Origin: Oscillospiraceae bacterium
GTDB lineage: Bacteria; Bacillota; Clostridia; Oscillospirales; Oscillospiraceae
Direction of reading: 5' to 3'
Length of the DNA stretch: 41,210 nucleotides
Assembly: GCA_029012465.1 (NCBI GenBank)
Contig: JAQXMD010000192.1
Span: 1-41,210 of the forward strand
Positions within the stretch are counted from its first letter, which is position 1; every line of letters starts with the position of its first letter. Of the stretch, positions 15,634 to 23,126 are shown piece after piece. The notes under the pieces were generated by a model. The model ran no database searches. It was not told the DNA's origin and worked only from the letters and a program-made list of their open reading frames with translations. The position numbers were made by a program, and so were the translations under genes.

Positions 15634-17475
15634 ATGTGTGGAATTGTTGGTTTTTCCGGAAAGATCCCTGCTGCGCCGGTGCTTCTGGACGGGCTTGCAA
15701 AGCTCGAGTACCGCGGCTATGACTCTACCGGAATCTGTACATTCGATCATGGTGAGTTTTTCCTGACAAAGAAGCAGGGGCGGCTTTCCAATCTGGCCGA
15801 AGCAACCGATGATGGTAAGAATATGCCCGGCGAAGCAGGCATCGGCCACACCCGTTGGGCGACCCATGGCGCACCCTCTGATGTCAATGCCCATCCTCAT
15901 ATGAGCTGGAATGGTAAGATCGTGGTTGTCCACAATGGCATTATTGAGAATTATCTTCTTCTGAAGGAAATGCTGACAGAGAAGGGCGTTACCTTCCAGT
16001 CTGAAACCGATACAGAGGTGGCCTGCAATCTTCTGGCATGGTGCTATGAGGAAACAGGTGATCTTCGCAGCGCACTGCTGAGGGCGCTGGACATGATCGA
16101 AGGCAGCTATGCGCTGGTAGTCATGTGCAAGGATGTTCCCGGCACCATTCTCTCCGCCAAAAAGGCCAGCCCTCTGATTTATGGCTTTGGCAAGGATTTC
16201 GGCTTTGTGGCCTCTGACGTGACTGCTGTGCTCCGTTACACCCGTGAGGTGGTCTATCTGGACGATGATGAGATCGTGGAGATGGACGCCGAGCATGTGA
16301 CCTTCCTGGACCGTCAGGGCAATGAGATTCAAAAGACACCGGAGCATGTGGACTGGGAGATCTCCGCTGCGGAAAAGGGCGGCTACGATCACTTTATGCT
16401 CAAAGAGATCTATGAGCAGCCCACTGCCTTTGCAAAGACCATTTCTCCCAGAATTCGGGATCACCATATTGTGCTGGACGATATTTCTCTGGATGAGGAG
16501 TATCTGAAAAAGCTCTCCAGAATCTATGTGGTGGCCTGCGGCAGTGCATATTATGTGGGCTGTGTGGGCAAGTATGTCATTGAGAAGCTCTGCCGTGTGC
16601 CGGTGGAGCCCATGCTGGCCTCTGAGTTCCGGTACTGCGATCCCCTGTGCGATGAGAACACGCTGGTTCTGATTATCAGCCAGTCCGGTGAGACCGCAGA
16701 TACCCTGGCAGCCCTTCGGGAGGCAAAGCGCCGGGGTGCAAGAACCCTTGCCATCGTCAATGTGGTTGGCTCCTCCATTTCCAAGGAGGCCGATGATGTG
16801 ATCTATACCTGGGCAGGCCCGGAAATCGCCGTTGCCACCACCAAGGCATACTCCACTCAGCTTGCAATCGTGGACATTCTGGCTCTGTATATTGCTCAGA
16901 CTCTGAAGCGCATCACCAAAGAGGAGTATGATACCATTCTCACTGCCTTTGAGAAGCTGCCGGAGCAGATTTCCGAAATTCTCACCGAGGAGAATGTGGA
17001 AATCATCAAGCAGTATGCCCGGCAGTTCCATCAGGTGGAGGACGTGTATTTCATTGGCCGTCATGTGGACAATGCCACCTGTCTGGAGGGCAGCCTGAAG
17101 CTGAAGGAGATCGCCTACATTCACTCTGAGGCCTATGCTGCCGGTGAGTTGAAGCACGGCCCCATTTCCCTAATCGAAGACGGAACGCTGGTGGTTTCCG
17201 TTGCCACCAACGGTATGCTCTTTGACAAGACCATGAGCAATATCAAGGAGACCAAGGCCAGAGGCGCCAAGGTTCTCGGTATCACCAACCGGACCCATGC
17301 CCAGCGGATGCTGGATACCGTGGACTGTGAATTTGTCATTCCGGATACGGAGCCGATCCTGCAGCCCAGCCTTTCTGTGGTGCCCCTGCAGCTGTTCTCC
17401 TATTATGTCTCGCTGGAAAGAGGCTGCGACATTGATAAGCCCAGAAACCTTGCCAAGTCTGTGACTGTTGAATAA
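15634..17475 (+). CDS. glmS: Glutamine--fructose-6-phosphate aminotransferase (isomerizing)
   Basis: The 613-residue enzyme makes glucosamine-6-phosphate from fructose-6-phosphate and glutamine, the first step to UDP-GlcNAc for peptidoglycan. It begins MCGIVGFSG, so Cys2 is exposed as the N-terminal nucleophile of the glutaminase. The glutaminase domain shows GIGHTRWATHG and HNGIIENY. Two SIS sugar-binding domains follow (about 285-430 and 460-600), with ACGSAYYVG, ISQSGETADT and the closing KPRNLAKSVTVE, which is the classic GlmS C-terminus. AAGGAG lies 7 nt before the ATG. Length is normal. It has its own promoter and terminator. Confidence 0.97.
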   Translation: MCGIVGFSGKIPAAPVLLDGLAKLEYRGYDSTGICTFDHGEFFLTKKQGRLSNLAEATDDGKNMPGEAGIGHTRWATHGAPSDVNAHPHMSWNGKIVVVHNGIIENYLLLKEMLTEKGVTFQSETDTEVACNLLAWCYEETGDLRSALLRALDMIEGSYALVVMCKDVPGTILSAKKASPLIYGFGKDFGFVASDVTAVLRYTREVVYLDDDEIVEMDAEHVTFLDRQGNEIQKTPEHVDWEISAAEKGGYDHFMLKEIYEQPTAFAKTISPRIRDHHIVLDDISLDEEYLKKLSRIYVVACGSAYYVGCVGKYVIEKLCRVPVEPMLASEFRYCDPLCDENTLVLIISQSGETADTLAALREAKRRGARTLAIVNVVGSSISKEADDVIYTWAGPEIAVATTKAYSTQLAIVDILALYIAQTLKRITKEEYDTILTAFEKLPEQISEILTEENVEIIKQYARQFHQVEDVYFIGRHVDNATCLEGSLKLKEIAYIHSEAYAAGELKHGPISLIEDGTLVVSVATNGMLFDKTMSNIKETKARGAKVLGITNRTHAQRMLDTVDCEFVIPDTEPILQPSLSVVPLQLFSYYVSLERGCDIDKPRNLAKSVTVE

Positions 17476-17485
17476 TTCATCTACT

Positions 17486-17515
17486 GCGGGGCGGAGGAAT
17501 CTGCCCCGCCTTTTC
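17486..17515 (+). terminator. Terminator of glmS
   Basis: GCGGGGC (17486-17492) pairs with GCCCCGC (17503-17509), followed by CTTTTCT. It lies 10 bp after the stop and just before the next ribosome site. Confidence 0.7.
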
Positions 17516-17532
17516 TGAAGGAAGTGTTCATA

Positions 17533-18072
17533 ATGGAAGCAATGGAAATGATTTATGGAAGAAGAAGCATTCGCTCCTATGCCGACCGGCCTGTGGAAAG
17601 GGAAGTGCTGGAGGAGGTTCTGTCTGCCGCACTGATGGCCCCCTCCTGGAAGAACACCCAGACCGCCGGATATCTGGTGCTGGAGCACCCGGACCCCGAA
17701 AAGCGCCGGAAGCTTTTGGACTGCCTGCCGCCCTTCAATGCCCGGACTGTGGCTACGGCTCCTGTGGTGATTGTCATGACCACGAAAAAGGGCCGCTGCG
17801 GCTTCGAGCGGGACGGCAGCTTCTCCACCAAAAAGGAGGATCGCTGGGAGATGTTTGACGCGGGCATTGCCTGCCAGACCCTGTGCCTGGCGGCCTGGGA
17901 CAAGGGGTTGGGTACCTGCATTATGGGCATCTATGATGAGGACAAGCTCCCGGCCCTGCTGGAAATCCCTGAGGACCAGTATATCACTGCCGTGATTGCT
18001 CTGGGCTATCCTGCCGAAGCGCCTGCCGCACCCAAGCGCAAAACCCTTGAGGAGCGTGTAACCTATGTTTAA
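17533..18072 (+). CDS. Nitroreductase family protein
   Basis: The 179-residue flavoprotein has the nitroreductase opening RRSIRSYADRPVEREVLEEVL, here seen as IYGRRSIRSY near residues 8-17, then ALMAPSWKNTQ for FMN binding. Near the C-terminus it has GLGTCIMGIYDEDKL and VIALGYPAEAP, the usual FMN-contacting end. Such enzymes are FMN-dependent NAD(P)H oxidoreductases with unclear physiological substrates. I chose ATG 17533 over GTG 17524, because AAGGA lies 9 nt before the former and abuts the latter. The stop overlaps the next gene by 8 bp, so the two are probably coupled. Confidence 0.88.
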   Translation: MEAMEMIYGRRSIRSYADRPVEREVLEEVLSAALMAPSWKNTQTAGYLVLEHPDPEKRRKLLDCLPPFNARTVATAPVVIVMTTKKGRCGFERDGSFSTKKEDRWEMFDAGIACQTLCLAAWDKGLGTCIMGIYDEDKLPALLEIPEDQYITAVIALGYPAEAPAAPKRKTLEERVTYV

Positions 18073-18718
18073 GGGCTTTTCTGCGGAATCCATAGATTTC
18101 CTCTGGGGCATTCGCTTTAACAACAACCGGGAATGGTTCCGGGAGCACAAACAGGACTATGAAACCCATCTGTACCGGCCCATGCAGGCGCTGGCGGAGG
18201 AGGTTCGGGCAAACTATCAGCTGGAGGGAACTGTCCTGAAAACCGCCCGAATTTACCGGGATGTGCGCTATTCCTCCGTTCCCTATAAGGAGCATTTGTG
18301 GTTCTGCATCCGGGAGGACAATGTATTCTGGAGCGAGCATCCGTCCATGTATTTTCAGATTGAGCCGGAGGGCGGCAGCCTTGGCTTTATCTACTTTGCA
18401 CCCAAGGCTGCCATTATGAACCTCCACCGGCAGAAGCTGCTGGAAAACCCGGACAGGTTCCGGAATGCTATTGGGGGTCTGGAGGATCATTTCAGCGACT
18501 GCTCCACCCGGTACAAGCGGCCCAAGCCTGGCTGTACACCGGAACTCGAAAAATGGTATCAACTGAAAAACTGCTTCTTTGAGCAGCGCATTGAGGTTGG
18601 AGAGGAGCTGTTTTCCCCGGAGCTGCCCCAGCGCCTGATCGATGCCTACCGGGAGCTGGAGCCGCTGTACAAGTATTTTCGGTGGCTGGAAACCCAGCCT
18701 CCCACCTCTGGGGAATAA
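18065..18718 (+). CDS. DUF2461 domain-containing protein
   Basis: The 217-residue protein fits the DUF2461 (TIGR02453) family. It begins FKGFSAESIDFLWGIRFNNNREWF, here within residues 2-25, where the NNxxWF pattern is typical. It continues with RIYRDVRYSSVPYKEH and an HPSMYFQIEPEGGSLGFIYF strand region. The last part carries a KRPKPG motif. No catalytic activity is known for the family. It overlaps the nitroreductase gene by 8 bp and ends in a strong terminator, so the two form a short operon. Confidence 0.87.
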   Translation: MFKGFSAESIDFLWGIRFNNNREWFREHKQDYETHLYRPMQALAEEVRANYQLEGTVLKTARIYRDVRYSSVPYKEHLWFCIREDNVFWSEHPSMYFQIEPEGGSLGFIYFAPKAAIMNLHRQKLLENPDRFRNAIGGLEDHFSDCSTRYKRPKPGCTPELEKWYQLKNCFFEQRIEVGEELFSPELPQRLIDAYRELEPLYKYFRWLETQPPTSGE

Positions 18719-18721
18719 CAA

Positions 18722-18764
18722 ACATGCCGATTGCAGAGCGTTTTCTGCAATCGGCGTGTTTTTT
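18722..18764 (+). terminator. Terminator of the nitroreductase/DUF2461 operon
   Basis: A 16-bp stem (18722-18737 with 18744-18759; core GCCGATTGCAGA) with one wobble pair is followed by six T. Confidence 0.88.
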
Positions 18765-18902
18765 GTTTGTTTCGAGAAAATGACAAAGACGGCGGGTTTT
18801 TGCGTCGTTTCCGTAGATTGCATGAAGAATCCCCGGCTAATTTCGCGGAATTCAGCCATATTAAAACCGTGGAACGGGAAAACGCAGGGGAGGATGATAT
18901 GG

Positions 18903-19856
18903 ATGAAAAAGATAACAGCGATTCCGCTGATACTGTTTTTGATGCTTCTGACGATACCTGCCGCAGCGCAGGATGTGGTGGCAGTGGGAAAAGCGGTTGG
19001 CATTGATGTCCGGTGCAGCGGACTGCTTGTGGTGGGCTTTTCCGAGGAATCGCCTGCCAGAGACAGCGGCATGCACTGCGGCGATCTGATCGTGGCGGTA
19101 GATGGGGAGACGGTGGAGCAGCCGGAGGCCCTCCGGGACAGAATCCAGAATAAACAGCAGGTTACGGTGACGGCCATGCGCCAGAGCCGGGAGCAGAGCT
19201 TTCTGATCCGGCCTCAGGTGGAGCAGGGAACCAGCCTCATCGGCGCAAACGTAAAGTCGGAAATGGCAGGGATTGGGACAGTCACCTATTATGATCCTGC
19301 CACGGGGATGTTTGGGGCATTGGGACATGGAATTGCGGAAAGCAGTTCAGAAAAATTATTCCCCGTTCGGGACGGTTTTATTTGTAAAGCCACCATTGTA
19401 TCGGTGGACAAGGGCAGGGGAGGTTCGCCGGGGATGCTTCAGGGAGCCTTTGACGGAGCGTGTACGCTGGGAACCATTGAAAAAAACACGCCCTGCGGGG
19501 TATTCGGAACCATGTTCCAGCAGCCCTCCGGTGAAACTGTAACGGTGGGGGATCGGGGTGAGGTGCAGACAGGCCCCGCAGAGGTGCTCTGCAACGTATC
19601 CGGCGAGGAGGTTCAGCGGTTTCAGGTGAACATTGTGCGGCTGTATCCCATGGAAACGGGCACAGGGAGAAACATGATGCTGGAGGTCACAGATCCCCGG
19701 CTGATCGAAGCCACCGGGGGCATTGTACAGGGCATGAGCGGCAGTCCCATTCTCCAAAATGGCAAGCTGGTGGGGGCTGTGACCCATGTGCTGATTTCTG
19801 ACCCGGAGATTGGATATGGAATCTTTATCGAGGAAATGCTGGACGCGGCGGGATGA
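18903..19856 (+). CDS. spoIVB: SpoIVB sporulation signalling serine protease (S55)
   Basis: The 317-residue protein begins with a signal or anchor segment (residues 4-22, ITAIPLILFLMLLTIPAAA). A PDZ domain follows (about 35-105: VVGFSEESPARDSGMHCGDLIVAVDG). The S55 peptidase spans about 110-315. His142 (GALGHGI), Asp264 (EVTDPRL) and Ser279 (QGMSGSP) match the known triad by order and spacing. In Bacillus the forespore secretes SpoIVB to trigger SpoIVFA cleavage and sigma-K activation. The ATG at 18903 is chosen because GGGGAGG lies 9 nt before it and the signal segment starts there. The protein is shorter than Bacillus SpoIVB because the N-terminal region before PDZ is brief. spo0A is not adjacent here. 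Confidence 0.9.
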   Translation: MKKITAIPLILFLMLLTIPAAAQDVVAVGKAVGIDVRCSGLLVVGFSEESPARDSGMHCGDLIVAVDGETVEQPEALRDRIQNKQQVTVTAMRQSREQSFLIRPQVEQGTSLIGANVKSEMAGIGTVTYYDPATGMFGALGHGIAESSSEKLFPVRDGFICKATIVSVDKGRGGSPGMLQGAFDGACTLGTIEKNTPCGVFGTMFQQPSGETVTVGDRGEVQTGPAEVLCNVSGEEVQRFQVNIVRLYPMETGTGRNMMLEVTDPRLIEATGGIVQGMSGSPILQNGKLVGAVTHVLISDPEIGYGIFIEEMLDAAG

Positions 19857-19864
19857 AGCAAACA

Positions 19865-19894
19865 ACCCTCCTGGGAATTTTCCCTCGGGAGGGT
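19865..19894 (+). terminator. Possible terminator of spoIVB
   Basis: ACCCTCC (19865-19871) pairs with GGAGGGT (19888-19894), with an inner GGGA/TCCC. The T-run after it is weak (CTGTT). Confidence 0.4.
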
Positions 19895-19915
19895 CTGTTG
19901 GATATACTGGAATTT

Positions 19916-20071
19916 GGCGGCGCAGCCGCCTTGCCTCTCCCTCTGGGAGAGGTGGCAAAAAACTTCGATTTTTGACGGAGAGGGTACGCTGTGCCGATCT
20001 GCCCTCTCAGTCGCCACCTTTCGTCGGCGACAGTTCTCCCTCCGGGAGAGCCAAGGGCTCTGCCGCGCCAG
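19916..20071. repeat. Composite of dispersed palindromic intergenic repeats
   Basis: The 367-base gene-free stretch 19857-20223 holds a chain of palindromes: GGCGGCGCAGCCGCC (19916-19930), CCTCTCCCTCTGGGAGAGG, AAAACTTCGATTTTTGAC, GTCGCCACCTTTCGTCGGCGAC and CTCCCTCCGGGAG. From memory, closely similar strings occur many times in genomes of gut Clostridia as short intergenic repeats. No transposase or open frame of its own is visible. Apparent ORFs across it are by-products of its composition. Confidence 0.65.
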
Positions 20072-20140
20072 TACGTTCACTCACGATTTACAGGTCTGTT
20101 CGGCCCCATATTAGCACATACCGGAATACAATACAAGAAC

Positions 20141-20169
20141 AGCCACAGCAGAACAAGCCCGCTGTGGCT
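20141..20169 (-). terminator. Terminator of the ABC-F/argF operon
   Basis: AGCCACAGC (20141-20149) pairs with GCTGTGGCT (20161-20169). The minus strand then reads GTTCTTGTATT. Confidence 0.6.
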
Positions 20170-20223
20170 GAAACTGTCTTACGAATACCGCCCCTGTAGT
20201 GTGCGTTTTCGGAATGATGGAGA

Positions 20224-21222
20224 TTATCTGCCGATCATGGCAACCAGCACAGCCTTGATGGTGTGCATCCGGTTTTCGGCCTCGTCAAAGACGATGGAGT
20301 GGCTGCCCCGGAATACCTCGTCCGTGACCTCCCGGATGTCATAGCCCAGTTCCATCTGGGACTTTGCCATCTTGGTCTCAAAATCGTGGAAGGAGGGGAG
20401 ACAGTGCATGAATTTCACGTCAGGGTTGCCCGTGGCTTCCAGCATGGCCTCGTCAATCCGGTAGGGGGTCAGCATACGAACCCGTTCGGGGATCTGATCC
20501 TCCTCACCCATGGAGGCCCAGATGTCGCTGTAGAGCACATCGGCGCCCTTCAGGCAGTCAGGGTCACTGCTGAGGGAGATACTTGCGCCGGTCTGGGCGG
20601 AAACCGCATTGGCCTTATCCAGCACGGTCTGATCCACCTGCGCGATCAGCTCCTGGGGGCCGTAGCCCACAAAGGTCATGCCCATTTTGGCGCAGCCGTA
20701 CATCCATGCATAGCACATATTGTTGCGAATGTCGCCCACAAAGACCACCTTGCACTGGCGGAGGGGCTTTGCAATGTGCTCCTCCATGGTCATCATATCG
20801 GCCAGAATCTGGGTGGGGTGATCCACGTCGGTGAGACCGTTGAATACGGAGACGCCGGAATACTTTGCAAGGTCCTCCACTACTCGCTGCTCGAAGCCCC
20901 GGTACTCAATGCCGTCGAAGAAACGGCCCAGTACCTTTGCGGTGTCCTCCAGAGACTCCTTTTTTCCCATCTGGGAGCTTCCCGCATCCAGATAAGTTAC
21001 CTGGCCGCCCTCGTCGTGGATGGCGGTTTCAAAGGCACAGCGGGTTCTGGTGGAGGTTTTTTCAAACAGCAAAACCACATTCTTTCCCCGAAGGGTATCG
21101 CCAACGATGCCGGAACGCTTCTTTGCTTTCAGGTCGTGGCTCAGATCCAGCAGATACCGGATCTCTTCGGGGGTGAAGTCCATGAGGGTCAGAAAAGAAC
21201 GGCCCTTGAGATTGACAGGCAT
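20224..21222 (-). CDS. argF: Ornithine carbamoyltransferase
   Basis: The 332-residue cytosolic enzyme joins carbamoyl phosphate and ornithine to make citrulline in arginine biosynthesis. It carries the carbamoyl phosphate motif STRTR (residues about 56-60), the DHPTQ motif (about 134-138) and the ornithine-binding HCLPSFHD (about 273-280, usually HCLPAFHD). Length is typical. AAGGAG lies 8 nt before the ATG. It starts 12 nt after the stop of the ABC-F gene, so both are probably on one transcript. No other arg genes are adjacent. The reverse, catabolic role (ArcB) cannot be excluded from sequence alone, but there is no arcA or arcC here. Confidence 0.93.
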   Translation of the reverse strand: MPVNLKGRSFLTLMDFTPEEIRYLLDLSHDLKAKKRSGIVGDTLRGKNVVLLFEKTSTRTRCAFETAIHDEGGQVTYLDAGSSQMGKKESLEDTAKVLGRFFDGIEYRGFEQRVVEDLAKYSGVSVFNGLTDVDHPTQILADMMTMEEHIAKPLRQCKVVFVGDIRNNMCYAWMYGCAKMGMTFVGYGPQELIAQVDQTVLDKANAVSAQTGASISLSSDPDCLKGADVLYSDIWASMGEEDQIPERVRMLTPYRIDEAMLEATGNPDVKFMHCLPSFHDFETKMAKSQMELGYDIREVTDEVFRGSHSIVFDEAENRMHTIKAVLVAMIGR

Positions 21223-21234
21223 AGCGATTGCTCC

Positions 21235-22830
21235 TTACTGTTTGGATTTTTTATACTCGAGGTATTCGTCATAGGTCATGGAACGGTCCACATAGCCGTC
21301 CTCGGTGAACTCGATGATTCTATTTGCAACGGTCTGAACCATCTCATGGTCATGGCTGGCCAGAATGATGTTGCCGGGGAAGGCGGTAAGGCCCTTATTC
21401 ACGGCGGTGATGGATTCCAGATCCAGATGGTTGGTGGGCTGATCCAGCAGCAGCACGTTGGCGCCGGAGAGCATCATCCGGGAAAGCATACACCGGACCT
21501 TTTCGCCGCCGGAGAGCACGGAAACGGGTTTGTACACATCCTCCCCGGAGAAGAGCATCCGGCCCAGGAAGCCCCGAAGGTAGGTCTCACTCTGATCCTC
21601 GGAGAACTGGCGCATCCAGTCGATCATGTTGTAGTCGCAGCCCTCGAAGAACTCGGTGTTGTCCTTGGGAAAATAGCTCCGGGAGGTGGAAACACCCCAC
21701 TTGATGGTGCCCTCATCCGGCTCGATTTCGCCCATGAGCAGCCGGAACATGGTGGTCTGAGCGATCTCATTGGTGCCAACGAAAGCGATCTTATCGTTTT
21801 TGTTCATGACAAAGCTGACCTTGTCCAGAACCTTCACGCCGTCGATGGTTTTGGATACATCGGTGACGAAAAGAATGTCCTTGCCCACCTCACGGTCAGG
21901 CTTGAAGCCCACGAAGGGATACCGGCGGGAGGAAGCGGGCATTTCCTCAATGGTCAGCTTATCCAGCAGCTTTCTGCGGGAGGTGGCCTGCTTGCTCTTG
22001 GCCTTGTTGGCAGCGAACCGGGCGATGAACTCTGTCAACTCCTTGATCTTCTCCTCGTTGCGCTTGTTCTGGTTGCGGATCAGGGCCTGAACCAGCTGGG
22101 AGGACTCGTACCAGAAATCATAGTTGCCCACATACATCTTGATTTTGCCGTAGTCAATGTCCACGATATGGGTGCAGACGGTGTTCAGGAAGTAGCGATC
22201 ATGGCTGACCACAATGACCATGCCGGGGAAGTCCAGCAGAAAGTCCTCCAGCCATTCGATGGAGGCGGTGTCCAGGTTGTTGGTGGGCTCGTCCAGCATG
22301 ACAATGTCGGGATTTCCGAAGAGGGCCTGAGCCAGCAGCACCTTGACCTTGTCGCGGCCGTCCATTTCACTCATGAGCTTGTAGTGGTCGTCCACGGGGA
22401 TGCCAAGGCCCTGCAGCATCCGGCTGGCATCGGATTCGGCCTCCCAGCCACCCAGCTCTGCAAACTCCGCCTCCAGCTCAGAGGCCAGAATGCCGTCCTC
22501 ATCGGTGAAATCCTCTTTCTCATAGAGGGCGTCCTTCTGCTTGCCGATGTCATAAAGACGCTGGTTGCCCATGATGACTGTATCCATGACGGAATATGCG
22601 TCATAGGCGAACTGATCCTGCTTCAGCACGGACATTCTGACGCCGGGCTTCACGTCCACATGGCCGTCGGTGGAATCCAGTGCGCCGCAGAGGATCTTCA
22701 GAAGGGTGGATTTTCCGGCGCCGTTTGCGCCGATGATGCCGTAGCAGTTGCCAGCGTTGAACTGTAGATCGGCGTTCTTAAACAGAACGCTGCCGCCGTA
22801 CTGAACGCCAAGATTTGTTACTGTTATCAA
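21235..22830 (-). CDS. ABC-F family ribosome-associated ATPase (YbiT-like) with one degenerate ATP site
   Basis: The 531-residue protein has two ABC domains without membrane segments, as in ABC-F translation factors. NBD1 has Walker A GANGAGKST (34-42) and Walker B VMLDEPTNNLD, but its signature is MSEMDGRDKVK instead of LSGGE. The linker (about 240-300) is rich in Lys, Arg and Gln. NBD2 has the signature LSGGEKVR (439-446), but its Walker A is GTNEIAQTT (Gln358 in place of Lys) and its Walker B is LLLDQP (Gln464 in place of the catalytic Glu). It starts with TTG, 8 nt after AAGGA, and the family N-terminus ITVTNL fits. It lies upstream of argF. Whether it protects ribosomes from antibiotics or acts in housekeeping is not evident. 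Confidence 0.88.
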   Translation of the reverse strand: MITVTNLGVQYGGSVLFKNADLQFNAGNCYGIIGANGAGKSTLLKILCGALDSTDGHVDVKPGVRMSVLKQDQFAYDAYSVMDTVIMGNQRLYDIGKQKDALYEKEDFTDEDGILASELEAEFAELGGWEAESDASRMLQGLGIPVDDHYKLMSEMDGRDKVKVLLAQALFGNPDIVMLDEPTNNLDTASIEWLEDFLLDFPGMVIVVSHDRYFLNTVCTHIVDIDYGKIKMYVGNYDFWYESSQLVQALIRNQNKRNEEKIKELTEFIARFAANKAKSKQATSRRKLLDKLTIEEMPASSRRYPFVGFKPDREVGKDILFVTDVSKTIDGVKVLDKVSFVMNKNDKIAFVGTNEIAQTTMFRLLMGEIEPDEGTIKWGVSTSRSYFPKDNTEFFEGCDYNMIDWMRQFSEDQSETYLRGFLGRMLFSGEDVYKPVSVLSGGEKVRCMLSRMMLSGANVLLLDQPTNHLDLESITAVNKGLTAFPGNIILASHDHEMVQTVANRIIEFTEDGYVDRSMTYDEYLEYKKSKQ

Positions 22831-22860
22831 TTATATCATCCTTGTTTTGAATTTTCATTC

Positions 22861-22869
22861 ATTATACCA
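22861..22869 (-). promoter_or_regulatory. Extended -10 promoter of the ABC-F/argF operon
   Basis: The minus strand reads TGGTATAAT about 30 bp before the TTG start. The -35 is weak. Confidence 0.5.
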
Positions 22870-22979
22870 TAGGATTACGGATTTGAATATACAAAAGTTT
22901 TTGGTGAATCCGGGGGAGAACCTGTGAGAAATGCCAAAGTCCCTGTTATTATTAGATATACAGGTGGCTGAGAAAACCT

Positions 22980-23008
22980 TTGACATTCATGCAATGAGGC
23001 CGTATAAT
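22980..23008 (+). promoter_or_regulatory. Consensus promoter of the riboswitch-antiporter transcript
   Basis: TTGACA (22980-22985) and TATAAT (23003-23008) are both perfect and separated by 17 nt. The expected start near 23015 coincides with the first base of the aptamer. Confidence 0.9.
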
Positions 23009-23013
23009 ATACA

Positions 23014-23106
23014 TAAGGGAATGAAGTTCTCCCGAGGGAAACCTGAACCGCTTTTGAAGCTGATGACTTCTGTGATTTTTGTCGCAGAAAGCATCGGCTT
23101 TTTGCG
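23014..23106 (+). promoter_or_regulatory. Fluoride riboswitch (crcB motif) with expression platform
   Basis: The leader carries the elements of the fluoride aptamer as I remember them: stem GGGA/TCCC closing an ATGAAGTTC loop (23017-23033), then AACC, then a short stem GCTT/AAGC (23050-23060), then TGATGACTTCTG (23061-23072). GAAGT in the first loop can pair with ACTTC at the 3' end, giving the family pseudoknot. A small optional hairpin AGG-GAAA-CCT (23035-23044) sits in the joining region. Downstream, GCAGAAAGC (23084-23092) and GCTTTTTGC (23097-23105) form a hairpin suited to act as a terminator alternative. In known cases fluoride binding turns expression on. The regulated gene is the antiporter that starts at 23127. 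Confidence 0.8.
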
Positions 23107-23126
23107 TTGTCTGGAGGAAACGGATT

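Noticed and set aside
15595..17157. 520-residue minus-strand frame opposite glmS
   Set aside because: glmS is unambiguous on the plus strand, and the opposite frame reads like its complement.
19622..20199. Several short frames across the repeat region between spoIVB and argF
   Set aside because: They come from the palindromic repeats, overlap each other on both strands and have no start signals.
20263..22767. 834-residue open frame on the plus strand opposite argF and the ABC-F gene
   Set aside because: It spans two real genes on the other strand and their junction, and lacks any recognisable domain or ribosome site.
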